The notes under the pieces are model-generated. The model saw nothing but the letters and a program-made list of their open reading frames with translations, searched no databases and was not told the origin of the DNA. Shown one piece after another: positions 1-10,560 of a stretch of DNA of 64,000 nt. Numbering within the stretch: position 1 is the first letter of the stretch; every line of letters starts with the position of its first letter. The DNA lies in contig JAFLUM010000004.1 of the NCBI GenBank assembly GCA_022508805.1, positions 62,001 through 126,000 on the forward strand. The letters are read 5' to 3'. This DNA is from Oscillospiraceae bacterium. GTDB taxonomy: Bacteria > Bacillota > Clostridia > Oscillospirales > Acutalibacteraceae. The position numbers and the translations under genes were made by a program.

Positions 1-1376
1 GCTATTCCGGCTGCAAGAGTTATCAGTAACCACGGCGAAAGCTTTAGGAAAACCTCTTTAAAGAATTTCAGCATATTTAAATGTAAGACCTTGTAATGAA
101 TAATTACCATCAGTATTGTTCTGACCATATATGCTACAAAAATAGATATGGATGCACCCAACGCGCCGAAATACTTGGAAAGAACCAGCGAAAGGCATAC
201 ATTTAAAACGCCCATAATTACAAAGACATAAGCTTGCAGCTTTACCTTGTTTTCTACTATCAATGTGGTATTGGCAATCTGCATAGGCAAATAAAAGAAG
301 CTGGGCAAGATAAGAAATACAGTGCCTAAGTAGCTTTGCGAAAAGTCGGGTTTGTTCCAAATATCAACAACAAAGGAGCGACCAAAAGCAATGAAGCCTG
401 TGACCAGCAGACCTATGATCATGCATTGTATTCTGCCGATACGAATCATTAACGGCATCAGCTCTGTTTCTTTTTTGCCATCGTAAATGATTTTTGAAAT
501 ACGCGGCATAAACATACCGTTGATAGCAGTAGCAAAGGTATACACATAGCCTTCGATCGTATTGGACAGACCGAAAATCGCACAGCCTACGGCTCCGGTG
601 ACAGATACGGCGGCGATAATTGACGGTGTTATATTGAAAATCAACCGTTGTGCTAAGCTCCCGACTGTTGTCCATACGGAAAATCCGAAAATCTCCTTAA
701 GCATATTTCGGTCAAAGTATTTGAAATTGACACGAACAGCCGTTTTTCGGCGGATTATCAATAGCTTAATAATAATCGTCAGAATTCCTGATACGGCATT
801 TACCGTAACAAGGGATAAAACTCCGTATCCGCGTAGCAACGCTATAACCATCGCTGCGATAATAAAAGCTTTATGGAATAAATCCGCCAACTTTAATCCG
901 ATAAACTGTTCGTAAGCGGTCAATATCCCGTTTAAATTGGTAAACGGAAAGGAAATAACACTGAATAAACCGACAATAAGATATAAAATCTTGAAGGTTT
1001 CCAAATCTGCTGAAGACAGATTGCTGTAAATGGTATCAAGAAAGAAGCTTACAACAAGCAATACGGTAAAAATCACACCGTCGATCAACAAATACAATTT
1101 ATAAACAATTCCCAGCAAATTATTGACAGTTTCCTGATCTCCCGCTGCGTTGTACTTTGAAACAAAGCGCGTTACGGCAGCGCTCATACCAAAATCTATG
1201 ACAAACATGGTAATAAGCGAGGTCGCCAGCGTATACAGACCGTAATTGCTTTGACCGATTTTAGAGATCATCCACGGGGTATAGATCAGCCCCGCTATCA
1301 TATTGAACGCAATCGTAAAATACGACATCAATGCGCCCAATTTTATTTGCTTTGAGCTACTCCATTGAGTTTTCAT
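1..1376 (-). CDS. Oligosaccharide flippase (Wzx/MATE-like), 3' end beyond the window edge
   Basis: Minus-strand reading frame open from ATG at 1376 to the window edge (MKTQWSSSKQIKLGALMSYFTIAFNMIAGLIYTPWMISKIGQSNYGLYTLATS...), multi-TM polysaccharide transporter pattern. The track lists only out-of-frame ORFs here. Confidence 0.85.
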   Translation of the reverse strand, partial: MKTQWSSSKQIKLGALMSYFTIAFNMIAGLIYTPWMISKIGQSNYGLYTLATSLITMFVIDFGMSAAVTRFVSKYNAAGDQETVNNLLGIVYKLYLLIDGVIFTVLLVVSFFLDTIYSNLSSADLETFKILYLIVGLFSVISFPFTNLNGILTAYEQFIGLKLADLFHKAFIIAAMVIALLRGYGVLSLVTVNAVSGILTIIIKLLIIRRKTAVRVNFKYFDRNMLKEIFGFSVWTTVGSLAQRLIFNITPSIIAAVSVTGAVGCAIFGLSNTIEGYVYTFATAINGMFMPRISKIIYDGKKETELMPLMIRIGRIQCMIIGLLVTGFIAFGRSFVVDIWNKPDFSQSYLGTVFLILPSFFYLPMQIANTTLIVENKVKLQAYVFVIMGVLNVCLSLVLSKYFGALGASISIFVAYMVRTILMVIIHYKVLHLNMLKFFKEVFLKLSPWLLITLAAGI

Positions 1377-1515
1377 CCTATATTCCTCATTTCCGTTATC
1401 TCATGCCCAATATCGACAATATTCAATCTAAATGAAGCAACTTAACAATTTTTTCAAATATAAGAAAACCTTTCATCCGCCGTAATCTCGGCGTTCATCA
1501 TAAACTCCCTCAATT

Positions 1516-2652
1516 TTATAAACTAGCAAGCAGTTCATCCCATTCTCCCCTTACTTTATCCATTGAAAAAATATTATATAACGGCTCAAACAACCGAATC
1601 TCATCACTTGCCGAATATGATTTTAATATTTCTGACAGAGTTTCATGAAGTTCATTTAAATGGTCAATTTTAACCACCGGTGCGCCACACTGATCAAGTT
1701 CTTCATATATCAGCCAGCTCCCCTGAATCATAAAAGAACCCGAATATACCTGTTCTTTCATGGCATTAGAAAATGCATCGCTGTCACGTAGCTGCAAAAA
1801 AATATCAGTTGCTAAGCACATAGTAGCATTACGTTCAAACGGCACATACTCTTCAAGAACATCATAGGTGCATCCACAATTAGCGGCTTGCTTCTTAACA
1901 TTTTCAATATACGCTAAACTTATTCTGTCATATTGGACTGGAATCAAAATGTGTATTTTCGCCTTGTATTCCATCGGAAGCATCGCAATTTCCTCTAAGC
2001 AGATATCTTGATGCTGGGATGGATCAGCACTATATCCGCAAACAATGCATATTTTCCTTTCCGGAATTTTCATGGACTCCCTACACTGTTGCTTTGTTAC
2101 CGTCTCAGCATACGCTTTAATCGCTGGAATCGAGCCAGAGGTAATTCGCCCAAAACAGAGCTTATCATTATATTTCGTCCCGTATCGTTCAACAAAAACC
2201 TTTTTTGAATGCGCAACGGTAACGGTGATTTTATCTGCGTATTGAAAACACTTTTCTTGAGCTTTTATTTCTTTGTCAGTCGGTTTCAGAATGTCCGTTC
2301 CCCAATAAGAAAGAATCAATTTATCAATATTCCTTTTGAACAATCGGCAAAGAAGACAACTGGAACGGTGCAGATAATGAATATGGCAAATATCTATTTT
2401 CCCGAGTCGCCGCATAAAATGAATTTTTCGTAAAAATCTTTTTGCTGTGTCAATTTTACTTCTACCCTCATCTTCCGTGCCAGGAGAAAACACAGTAATA
2501 TTATTTTCTTTATAAAATTTCTCATATTGCTCGGGGATTTTACGTATAGAATGCCTTAGCACATAAATTTCATATCCCCGTCCCAAAAGCATATTCTTTA
2601 TAAAATTGTAAACATGCATGGATGCAGCGTCACTTATAATTAAATACTTCAT
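1516..2652 (-). CDS. Glycosyltransferase, group 1/GT4-like
   Basis: MKYLIISDAASMHVYNFIKNMLLGRGYEIYVLRHS... Rossmann-type N-terminus, EPS locus context; start at internal Met. Confidence 0.7.
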   Translation of the reverse strand: MKYLIISDAASMHVYNFIKNMLLGRGYEIYVLRHSIRKIPEQYEKFYKENNITVFSPGTEDEGRSKIDTAKRFLRKIHFMRRLGKIDICHIHYLHRSSCLLCRLFKRNIDKLILSYWGTDILKPTDKEIKAQEKCFQYADKITVTVAHSKKVFVERYGTKYNDKLCFGRITSGSIPAIKAYAETVTKQQCRESMKIPERKICIVCGYSADPSQHQDICLEEIAMLPMEYKAKIHILIPVQYDRISLAYIENVKKQAANCGCTYDVLEEYVPFERNATMCLATDIFLQLRDSDAFSNAMKEQVYSGSFMIQGSWLIYEELDQCGAPVVKIDHLNELHETLSEILKSYSASDEIRLFEPLYNIFSMDKVRGEWDELLASL

Positions 2653-2677
2653 ATTTACCAAACAATAAATACAATCG

Positions 2678-3697
2678 TTATCCTTTCTTTATTACGCGCT
2701 TGATACCCTTTGTAATACTTTTAATATCACCATGTATAAGTCGCAACCACAAACTTTCCAACATCCTCATTTTTTTAATCCAGGGATGGTCTTTTCCTGT
2801 TATTCTAAATAATTCTTTTCGGTATGTAACATTTTCCAATACATATTTAGGATGCCGCAGAGGAAACTCCAACTTATCACTGTCCTGATAAAATACGTTT
2901 CTTAATTTTCGAGGAACCAACTGTATATTTGCATTGGAATGCGTACTATTTTCACCTAATCCAACATTTTTGATTAAATTTTTTGCTGGGATAATATTTA
3001 ATTGTGAATTCAAATGCCTTGCATAGGTTTGAACTGTCTCCCAATGCGGCACCCCCTCTTTCTTATGAGAAAGGCATGTCTGAAAATAATCATGGTCTGA
3101 CTTGGTGTTTTTTAATGCACTCAATACGGTCATCGTATATTCGTCTTCTAAAAAATTATAATTTTCATCCCATAAATCGGCAACCCGTTTCCAAGTAGCC
3201 CATCCCCACACGGAACCGATACTCGAGAAAAAATAACTATCCGGGCACTGAAAACCAGAAACTTGATTCATTCCGCATATTCTATTGATGCGTGTGTCCT
3301 TTTCATATCTGTCCAGCATCTCTTTGCAGAAATAGAAAAAACTATTATCCGGAACAACATCGTCCTCTAAGACAATACACTTATCCACAATGGAAAATGC
3401 CCACTTATGACTTAAAAAAGTTGATGGATCACAGCCATAATTTTTTTCATTATAGCATTTGTACACTTCACAATCCCAATCAATGTCTTCCGCAATTTCC
3501 CGACATTTTTGAATTCCGATTATATCATCCCGACGTCCTTCCCGGGGACCATCTTGCCAAAGCAACAATTGTCGAGGACGTGCCTTCTTCACAGCTGCAA
3601 AGCTTTGCGCAAAACAACTATCACGAACAAAAAAGATACATAAGACAGCTACATCTATTTCCCACGGATATTTAATCTGTCGCTCCACTTGCTTCAC
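2678..3697 (-). CDS. Nucleotide-diphospho-sugar transferase-like (GT-A fold) glycosyltransferase
   Basis: CIVLEDDVVPDNSFF and GSVWGWATWKRVADLWD motifs typical of GNT-I-like bacterial glycosyltransferases. Confidence 0.65.
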   Translation of the reverse strand: MKQVERQIKYPWEIDVAVLCIFFVRDSCFAQSFAAVKKARPRQLLLWQDGPREGRRDDIIGIQKCREIAEDIDWDCEVYKCYNEKNYGCDPSTFLSHKWAFSIVDKCIVLEDDVVPDNSFFYFCKEMLDRYEKDTRINRICGMNQVSGFQCPDSYFFSSIGSVWGWATWKRVADLWDENYNFLEDEYTMTVLSALKNTKSDHDYFQTCLSHKKEGVPHWETVQTYARHLNSQLNIIPAKNLIKNVGLGENSTHSNANIQLVPRKLRNVFYQDSDKLEFPLRHPKYVLENVTYRKELFRITGKDHPWIKKMRMLESLWLRLIHGDIKSITKGIKRVIKKG

Positions 3698-4893
3698 CCC
3701 TTCTTATATTTGTATTCAAATAGTGGAATTAACATAAATACTACAATATTTATTTCGAAATGAGAAACAGGATTCAAAAAACTTAAAACAAAGAACATAA
3801 TAAACACAGGGAATATGTCTTTTATATCACCCAAAGCTGACTTTATATTCTTGATCACTTTGAAAAAGATTCCGTAATATATTCCTGTACCTACTATGCC
3901 TCCGCCGGCCAGCATACCAAAGAATGTCGAATGGGCGTGATTCACGATATAAGCATTAGAAGCATCCGTTAGATCAGCCCCCAAAATTGGATTTTTAAGG
4001 AATAGCGCGAATGCATTTCCGTATAATTCCGTTCTTGAAGAACTGCTTTTCCCGCTTGTCATCATTATGTATAAATCATTGAAATGCGATGCTAAATTTT
4101 CCAATTTCACATGAATCGTCAAATATAAAAATATATCTTTTAGTTCCAATAACACAATGGCAAATATAATTAAAAACGTAATTTTAAATATCATATTATT
4201 GCTTTTGGTTACAAACGCACACGCCGTAAAAAATACGGATAATAACAGAAGAGTTGTATACTGGGTATAAAAAATGAACACCAGCAATAATCCCAAAAGC
4301 AGTATGCCCGGTATTTTGTTTTTCCATTTTGCTCTGGCTACCCTCATTGCAATATAGGGAGTCAACATACCAATACAATAAGAAAAACCAAATCCCCCAA
4401 CATTTTTGCTTCGCAAAAGATTGATATATTCGTCTTCGGTCGTTCCGTTGGCAAGCAATCTCGCTACCGTAGGATTAGATGCAAACTCTCGGAACGTATT
4501 AAATCCAATTAAAGCAAGCATAAAACAGGTGATAACAATGACCCAAAATATCTCTCGGCGGTTATCTCGCATCATCAAAATCTCAAATATAAAATACGCC
4601 AGTATACAGAGGTATAAAATGATACTTGTGTTTACCGCTCCGCTAATATAAAATGGAGTGTTCCACATAAACCTTAACAAAGCAATTATGGCAAGCCAAA
4701 CAAAAATAAATCCAATTTTTCTTAGAATATGCAAATCACATATAGCATACGCAAAAACAAACGGAGCGCTTGCTAAAATAATTACCATGTAAGTAACGCT
4801 ATACTTATAATGAGGTAGTATCAATAAAGCAAGCAATATGGTGCTATAAACAATTAATAAAACGCTTTTGACAGAAATTCGTCGTAAATTCAT
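3694..4893 (-). CDS. O-antigen/EPS polymerase (Wzy-like) membrane protein
   Basis: Multi-TM protein with large loop and NAHSTFFGMLAGGGIVGTGIYYGIF segment typical of O-antigen ligase/polymerase. Confidence 0.75.
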   Translation of the reverse strand: MNLRRISVKSVLLIVYSTILLALLILPHYKYSVTYMVIILASAPFVFAYAICDLHILRKIGFIFVWLAIIALLRFMWNTPFYISGAVNTSIILYLCILAYFIFEILMMRDNRREIFWVIVITCFMLALIGFNTFREFASNPTVARLLANGTTEDEYINLLRSKNVGGFGFSYCIGMLTPYIAMRVARAKWKNKIPGILLLGLLLVFIFYTQYTTLLLLSVFFTACAFVTKSNNMIFKITFLIIFAIVLLELKDIFLYLTIHVKLENLASHFNDLYIMMTSGKSSSSRTELYGNAFALFLKNPILGADLTDASNAYIVNHAHSTFFGMLAGGGIVGTGIYYGIFFKVIKNIKSALGDIKDIFPVFIMFFVLSFLNPVSHFEINIVVFMLIPLFEYKYKKG

Positions 4894-6095
4894 TGAATTA
4901 TTTCCTCATACAAAGCAATATATTCATCGATCAACTTTTCTTTCGAAAAGTTATCCTCTGCAAATTCAATGCAATTGTGACTGTAATATGCTTTTGTATT
5001 ACTTTCTATTTCGTAAATAGCGGCTTTGAGATGATCAAGATCATTCTCCGGATCTACTGCAATTCCACATTCATTGCCTATCAATTCCGGCGTTGCTGTT
5101 ACATTGTATCCTACAACAGGTGTTCCACAGGCAAGCGCTTCAGCGGTTGTTTTTCCAAAAGTTTCCTGAATGGATGGGTTCAGGAAAACATCTGCCATGT
5201 CATAATACTTGGCTAATTCATGCACATCAGAAATCGATCCTACTGAAAGAATATTTTCCGGCATCTCAAACCGTTCTGGCATATCGCCAATCAAAACAAA
5301 TTTCTTTTCCGGCATTTGTTTTGCAAGTTTAATAAATATTAAAAGCCCTTTTTCAACCGACCATGTCTGTGAAACCCCTAGTATCACAAACTCTTGATCT
5401 ATCGAAAGCTTTTCCCGGATATCGTTGGTGTCGATCGAATGAAATACGGATAAATCAATCCAGTTATATATTCTTTTGATTTTCCATGCATTTTTTAGAA
5501 TCGACTGCCTTGCCTCATTTGTAATCCAATCAGATACTCCTATAACAGCCAGCTTTTTAATTGCAGAAAAGTATTGTTTCTTATCAGCAAGCATACGCTT
5601 GCTGCAATCAAAAAACCAACTGCTATTCCACTTCCTTAATGCCGGGCAATGTCCGCATTCAAATTTCCATTTTTCGCATTTATCATCCGTATAGTAACAA
5701 CACTTTCCGGTAAATAACCAACAATCATGCAATGTAATGACAGTCGGAATTTCTTTATCGGCTATGAATTGAAGAAGCATCGGCACGTTTATATAATTTG
5801 CATGCAGATTTCTCAAATGAATCACATCGGGTTTTTCCGCATTAATATAATTGATCAACTTTCTGGACGCACGAACTGAAAAGTACCCTTGCTTTCCAAA
5901 CAAACGAGAAAACAACCCATGAAATTTCCGGTCTAATTTATTACCAACAAAGTATATGTTTTCTTTTTTCGTATTTGAAATGGCGGTTACTATAACGGAA
6001 TCAATCCCTTTTTTAGCCAATTCTTGATCCAATTCAGCAGTTGTTCTTCCTGTACTGCCCAAACCGTATACCGCGTTTATTTGCAATATCTTCAT
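4890..6095 (-). CDS. Glycosyltransferase family 4
   Basis: MKILQINAVYGLGSTGRTTAEL... DVFLNPSIQETFGKTTAEALACGTPVVGYN (GT4 C-terminal signature). Confidence 0.9.
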   Translation of the reverse strand: MKILQINAVYGLGSTGRTTAELDQELAKKGIDSVIVTAISNTKKENIYFVGNKLDRKFHGLFSRLFGKQGYFSVRASRKLINYINAEKPDVIHLRNLHANYINVPMLLQFIADKEIPTVITLHDCWLFTGKCCYYTDDKCEKWKFECGHCPALRKWNSSWFFDCSKRMLADKKQYFSAIKKLAVIGVSDWITNEARQSILKNAWKIKRIYNWIDLSVFHSIDTNDIREKLSIDQEFVILGVSQTWSVEKGLLIFIKLAKQMPEKKFVLIGDMPERFEMPENILSVGSISDVHELAKYYDMADVFLNPSIQETFGKTTAEALACGTPVVGYNVTATPELIGNECGIAVDPENDLDHLKAAIYEIESNTKAYYSHNCIEFAEDNFSKEKLIDEYIALYEEIIQ

Positions 6096-6100
6096 ATAAT

Positions 6101-7390
6101 TTATCCTTTGTCTTCACAGACTGCTTTTAAATCTTCTCGGAGCATAGTCTGCATAGTGGTTTTATCGTGATGCTTTGCGCCGCATTCATAGGCTTTTTTG
6201 CCGTAATTGGCAATTTGTTCACGGTTTTCGCACAAATCCTTGAGGTTTTGGTAGACTTCAACAGCACTTTGCGCTACCACGGCGGCATCGTTATCAATTA
6301 AATGCTTGACAGATGCCTCGTCGTCTTTGCCCACTGCGAAAATGCATTTGCCTAAGTTAAAATAGTCGACCAGCTTTGTGGAAAATGATTGATGCACCGC
6401 CATTCTGCTTTTTAAAGACAGTCCTTCAATATGTACCAAAACGTCTGCCTCACGCTGAAGGGTCTGAACCGTTTCGTATGACACAGGCGGGTGAATATGC
6501 GAACCGTTTTTGCTCAAAGAGCGTTTCATCTTTTCAGTCAGCGGCGTAGCGCTGTAAATATCTAATTCAATTTTCTGACCCTCAGCATTTAATCTTTCGA
6601 CAGCGTCGGAAATGAGCGCCAGTGATTTCCATCGGTCAACACCCAAATTTCCCGTATAGAGCATTTTGATTTTACCCTTGGGAACCGTCCACTCGGGAGC
6701 AGGCTCACTGAAATCGGCACATTTTGTCAGTATTTTGCAGGGCGGTGTGAATATTTTTTCATATTCCTCTTTTTGTATCTGAGAAATAACGTAAAGAATA
6801 TCACAATTCTCGATAACCTTTTTTACTTTTCTGCGTTTATATAGCCTGTCGATCCAATATAGGGGTGAAAAACGAAACTGCCGCAAAGTATAGTTATCGT
6901 CGGAAATATAGCCTACCATCGGAGAACCCGTGTATTCTTTGATAAACAATGCGACATCTGAAAGATAGCTTGAAAAATAGACGGGCTGAAAAATGAGGTC
7001 AGGCTTAAAATCGTCCAAAAATTTACGAAGCTCCGGTGAATTCCACCGACCGATTTTCCATATAAAATCACGCGCCCAAAACAGAACCTGCCATCTCAGC
7101 TTGCGAGCAGTATCAAAAGTGTTTTGTTCCTTTATATTGCGTTCTGTTCCTTCTGATTTATTGGGTATAACCACCTTACCGGTTGAAATCTTTGGATTTT
7201 TTAGATTTTTAATAAGTGTTTCAAACGTAATTTGAAAGCAAACCATATCAAACTTGTTGCTCGGCTGTCCCGGATTACAATATACGGAAGCAAATCGCAA
7301 ATCATCTATACCGTCAAAGATATTATTATATGATAAGCCAAAACTGTTGTCATTTGACCAAGGTGTTGACGATAAAACCAAAACCTTCAA
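6101..7390 (-). CDS. Glycosyltransferase (GT-B fold)
   Basis: MKVLVLSSTPWSNDNSFGLSYNNIFDGI...; IKMLYTGNLGVDRWKSL; EPS context. Confidence 0.75.
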   Translation of the reverse strand: MKVLVLSSTPWSNDNSFGLSYNNIFDGIDDLRFASVYCNPGQPSNKFDMVCFQITFETLIKNLKNPKISTGKVVIPNKSEGTERNIKEQNTFDTARKLRWQVLFWARDFIWKIGRWNSPELRKFLDDFKPDLIFQPVYFSSYLSDVALFIKEYTGSPMVGYISDDNYTLRQFRFSPLYWIDRLYKRRKVKKVIENCDILYVISQIQKEEYEKIFTPPCKILTKCADFSEPAPEWTVPKGKIKMLYTGNLGVDRWKSLALISDAVERLNAEGQKIELDIYSATPLTEKMKRSLSKNGSHIHPPVSYETVQTLQREADVLVHIEGLSLKSRMAVHQSFSTKLVDYFNLGKCIFAVGKDDEASVKHLIDNDAAVVAQSAVEVYQNLKDLCENREQIANYGKKAYECGAKHHDKTTMQTMLREDLKAVCEDKG

Positions 7391-7411
7391 AATTATGCCC
7401 CTTTCACATAT

Positions 7412-8395
7412 TTATCTGCCGCGGTGTATCAGATAGAATCCCAGCACCTTAGTTATTCCGAAATATCCGAATACACGGTAAATCATTCCGCTCAGTTTGA
7501 CCTTTTTGTTCAAATCATATTTTAACAGATATTCTTTAAAAATAGGCTTCAGTTTTTCGTGTAGATCCTTGCGTTGTTCACTGCTCAACTCGGTTCTGCT
7601 TATCCACGCATTGCAAATCAAAGCGTGATACATTATATAACTAAGCAATGCATATTTCGTTTTCGGACTGCAGGACTGAACAACATCAATAGAGTCTTTT
7701 ATTATATGATAATAAGTTTCTGTATGAGCGTAATCTACAGTTGAGGTGATCGAGCCTTCTCGCTTTGCTCGATATACATAAAATACTTCAGTCAAAAAGG
7801 CCCAGCTCGGTTCAAGAGCAAAAAGTCGAATTCCCCACTCGATATCCTCTGATTTTATCCCCTTTTTAAACAAAAGATGATTTTCTAAAACGAATGAACG
7901 GCGCAGACTCATAGCCCATGCAGTAACATATAATTTCCCGTCAGCCACCAAACTATAAAGGGTTTCAGCCGGATCAAGACCTTTATATTCCGAAAAATAT
8001 CTGTGGTTACAGTCCTGCAGCTCTCCATTGTACAATCGCTTACGTCCGTAAGCAATAATATCTGTATGTTCGTCGTTTACTTTATCTGCAATCAAGGACA
8101 GTGCGTGCATATTATCCCAATAATCATCACTGTCAATAAAAACTATATATTCTCCCTGAGCCTTTAAAATTCCCGCATTTCTTGCATCCGACAATCCGCC
8201 GTTTTCTTTGTGAATTACAACAATTCTGCTGTCTTTTTCCGCATATTCATCACAGATTTGCGGACAGCGGTCGGGAGAACCGTCATCGACCAAAATCAAC
8301 TCATAATCTTTAAAATCCTGCGCTAAAACACTGTCTACACATTGGTTCAAATATTCCTCAACCTTATATATTGGAATAATAATACTAAAAAGCAT
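7412..8395 (-). CDS. Glycosyltransferase family 2
   Basis: MLFSIIIPIYKVEEYLNQCVDSVLAQDFKDYELILVDDGSPDRCPQICDEYAEKD... GT2 signature; SD GGAGG upstream of Met at 8395. Confidence 0.92.
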   Translation of the reverse strand: MLFSIIIPIYKVEEYLNQCVDSVLAQDFKDYELILVDDGSPDRCPQICDEYAEKDSRIVVIHKENGGLSDARNAGILKAQGEYIVFIDSDDYWDNMHALSLIADKVNDEHTDIIAYGRKRLYNGELQDCNHRYFSEYKGLDPAETLYSLVADGKLYVTAWAMSLRRSFVLENHLLFKKGIKSEDIEWGIRLFALEPSWAFLTEVFYVYRAKREGSITSTVDYAHTETYYHIIKDSIDVVQSCSPKTKYALLSYIMYHALICNAWISRTELSSEQRKDLHEKLKPIFKEYLLKYDLNKKVKLSGMIYRVFGYFGITKVLGFYLIHRGR

Positions 8396-8529
8396 ATATA
8401 TCCTCCACAATATACTTGAGAACTGCAAAAGCAAACATATGCAAATTCTCCTTATACCATTTCAATGGCTGATTTTATTTCGTCTTGGCATCGCCTTCCG
8501 GAGCGTTTGCCCCACCGACGAAAAACTTT

Positions 8530-9639
8530 TTATTCTTTAATTTTAAGATATTCGCACATAACCTTGTTTACTTTATTTACATCAAATCTCTCTTTGCAAT
8601 ACTCGTTGGCGGCAGCGCCCATTTCAGCTACCAGCTCGGGAGATTTGACGAATTCTGTCATCTTTTCAGCCACAGCATCGGCGTTCTTTATGGGAACCAA
8701 GAAACCCGTTTTGCCGTCGATTACCGTTTCACGGCAGCCGATGGTATCGGTCACGATCACAGGTCTGCCCATTGATATTGCTTCCAAAGCCGTTCGAGGA
8801 GTACCCTCACGGTAATAAGAGGGCAAAACGAAGACTGAGCACTGCTTGTAATACTCGGCAACATTATCGGTTTCGCCGAAGTGATCGATAATACCCTTAT
8901 CTATATACGGTTGCAGCTCAGTCTGAGTCAAAGCATCCGGTATATTTTCGCAGGCACCCAGCAGCATACAGCGAACGTCAGGGTACTGCGCCTTAACCTT
9001 TTCGCAGGCGGCAAGATATTCACGGATACCCTTTGCATACACGACTCTTGATAACATAAAGAACGTAAGCCTTTCAGGGTACGGTGCAATAGCAAATTTT
9101 TCCATATTTACGCCCGAACCGTTGACAATACGGCATTTTTCCTCTTTTACAAGGTGCTCTTTTACAAATTCCTCTTTATCGTCGGCATTTTGAAAAATCG
9201 CAACGTCTGCACATTTAAACGCTTTGCGGTAGAGCACAGACATTACAGCTTTTATTGCTTTTGCCTTAGGCGTATCAGATGCAAAGGCATAGCCTGCGCC
9301 CGTTACCATAGCCGCAATATGAGGCACACCCGCTTTTTTTGCGGCTATTGAGCCGTATATTACGGGTTTTGAGGTATAACCCAACGTTATGTCGGGCTTT
9401 TCCTTTTTGAAAAGCTCATACAGTGCTTTTTGATATTTAAGATCTGATAAAGGATTAACGCCGTTTTTCTCCAGCGGAATTTCTACGAATTTTGCTCCCA
9501 GCTCCTCGATTTTTTCCACATTGTCACGGTTGGGACCCGTCACTATGACCTCATATCCGCAAGAGATGATTTTTTTTATCAAATCTCCTCTGAAATTATA
9601 CGCTGTACGGTTTTTAGGGGAAATCAAAATGAATTTCAT
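8530..9639 (-). CDS. Glycosyltransferase family 4 (PglA/CapM-like)
   Basis: MKFILISPKNRTAYNFRGDLIKKIISCGYEVIVTGP...; VLPSYYREGTPRTALEAISMGRPVIVTDTIGCRETV. Confidence 0.9.
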   Translation of the reverse strand: MKFILISPKNRTAYNFRGDLIKKIISCGYEVIVTGPNRDNVEKIEELGAKFVEIPLEKNGVNPLSDLKYQKALYELFKKEKPDITLGYTSKPVIYGSIAAKKAGVPHIAAMVTGAGYAFASDTPKAKAIKAVMSVLYRKAFKCADVAIFQNADDKEEFVKEHLVKEEKCRIVNGSGVNMEKFAIAPYPERLTFFMLSRVVYAKGIREYLAACEKVKAQYPDVRCMLLGACENIPDALTQTELQPYIDKGIIDHFGETDNVAEYYKQCSVFVLPSYYREGTPRTALEAISMGRPVIVTDTIGCRETVIDGKTGFLVPIKNADAVAEKMTEFVKSPELVAEMGAAANEYCKERFDVNKVNKVMCEYLKIKE

Positions 9640-10556
9640 ACATTTTTACCTCTATCCATATATGCTTTAAGATCATCAATAATTAAGTCAAATAATCTGC
9701 CGTTGTTCTTAAGGGACACAAAGGAATTATGGGGCGTAACGATCACGTTTTCCATACTCCACAGGGAACTGTTTTCGGGCAGGGGCTCGTTTTGGAATAC
9801 ATCAAGCACCGCTCCGCCTAAAATTCCGCTTTCAAGTGCCGAAATCATATCTTTTTCGTTTACGACCGCACCTCTGGCAATATTGACGAGCACTGCGCCG
9901 TCCTTAAAACAGGCAAACATATCTTTATTGAACATTCCGCGTGTTTCATCAGTCAGCGGCAGGGTAAGAATCACCACGTCTGCTTCGATGAGAGCTTGTG
10001 AGAGCCTGTCCATCGGCACATATCCGTCGTAACACTCACTTTTCGGCTCAATCAAGTCAGCGCCGATAACGGTAGTGCCGAAGGCTTTAAACCGCTTTGC
10101 ACATTCCGTTCCCACGCTACCGCATCCGACGATACAGACAGTATCACCTTGGAGCTCACGGACAGTTCTGTCCTTTTCCCAAATACGCCTTTTTTGATTT
10201 TCAAAAAACAAATCGGAATGCTTATAAAGCTCCAGCACTCCGCACACGGCAAATTCCGCCATCGGAACGCTGTAAACTCCGCGTGCGTTAAACAGCTTTA
10301 TTCCCCGTTCGGATATTTTTTCAAGAGGAACACGGTCAAGCCCTGCGGAAGTAAGCTGAATCAATTTCAGCGATAAAAACTCGTCAATGTTGTGATAAAG
10401 AAACAGTCCGTTGCAAATAACAGCGTCAATACATTTCGCATCGACCGCCAGCTCGCCGCGCTCATCCTGCTGAAATATCACATTATATCCCATATCTTCA
10501 AGCTGTTTAATTTGCTCCGAAGAGCAGTTAAACGCGCCTGTTACTAACAAATTCAT
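9636..10556 (-). CDS. D-isomer specific 2-hydroxyacid dehydrogenase (phosphoglycerate dehydrogenase-like)
   Basis: GDTVCIVGCGSVGTECAKRFKAFG NAD-binding motif; FKDGAVLVNIARGAVVNEKDM; AVLDVFQNEPLP. Confidence 0.85.
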   Translation of the reverse strand: MNLLVTGAFNCSSEQIKQLEDMGYNVIFQQDERGELAVDAKCIDAVICNGLFLYHNIDEFLSLKLIQLTSAGLDRVPLEKISERGIKLFNARGVYSVPMAEFAVCGVLELYKHSDLFFENQKRRIWEKDRTVRELQGDTVCIVGCGSVGTECAKRFKAFGTTVIGADLIEPKSECYDGYVPMDRLSQALIEADVVILTLPLTDETRGMFNKDMFACFKDGAVLVNIARGAVVNEKDMISALESGILGGAVLDVFQNEPLPENSSLWSMENVIVTPHNSFVSLKNNGRLFDLIIDDLKAYMDRGKNV

Positions 10557-10560
10557 ACGC

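Noticed and set aside
58-675. ORFs 58-360 and 364-675 on the minus strand
   Set aside because: Out-of-frame relative to the partial flippase frame that runs from 1376 to the window edge; compositional by-products.
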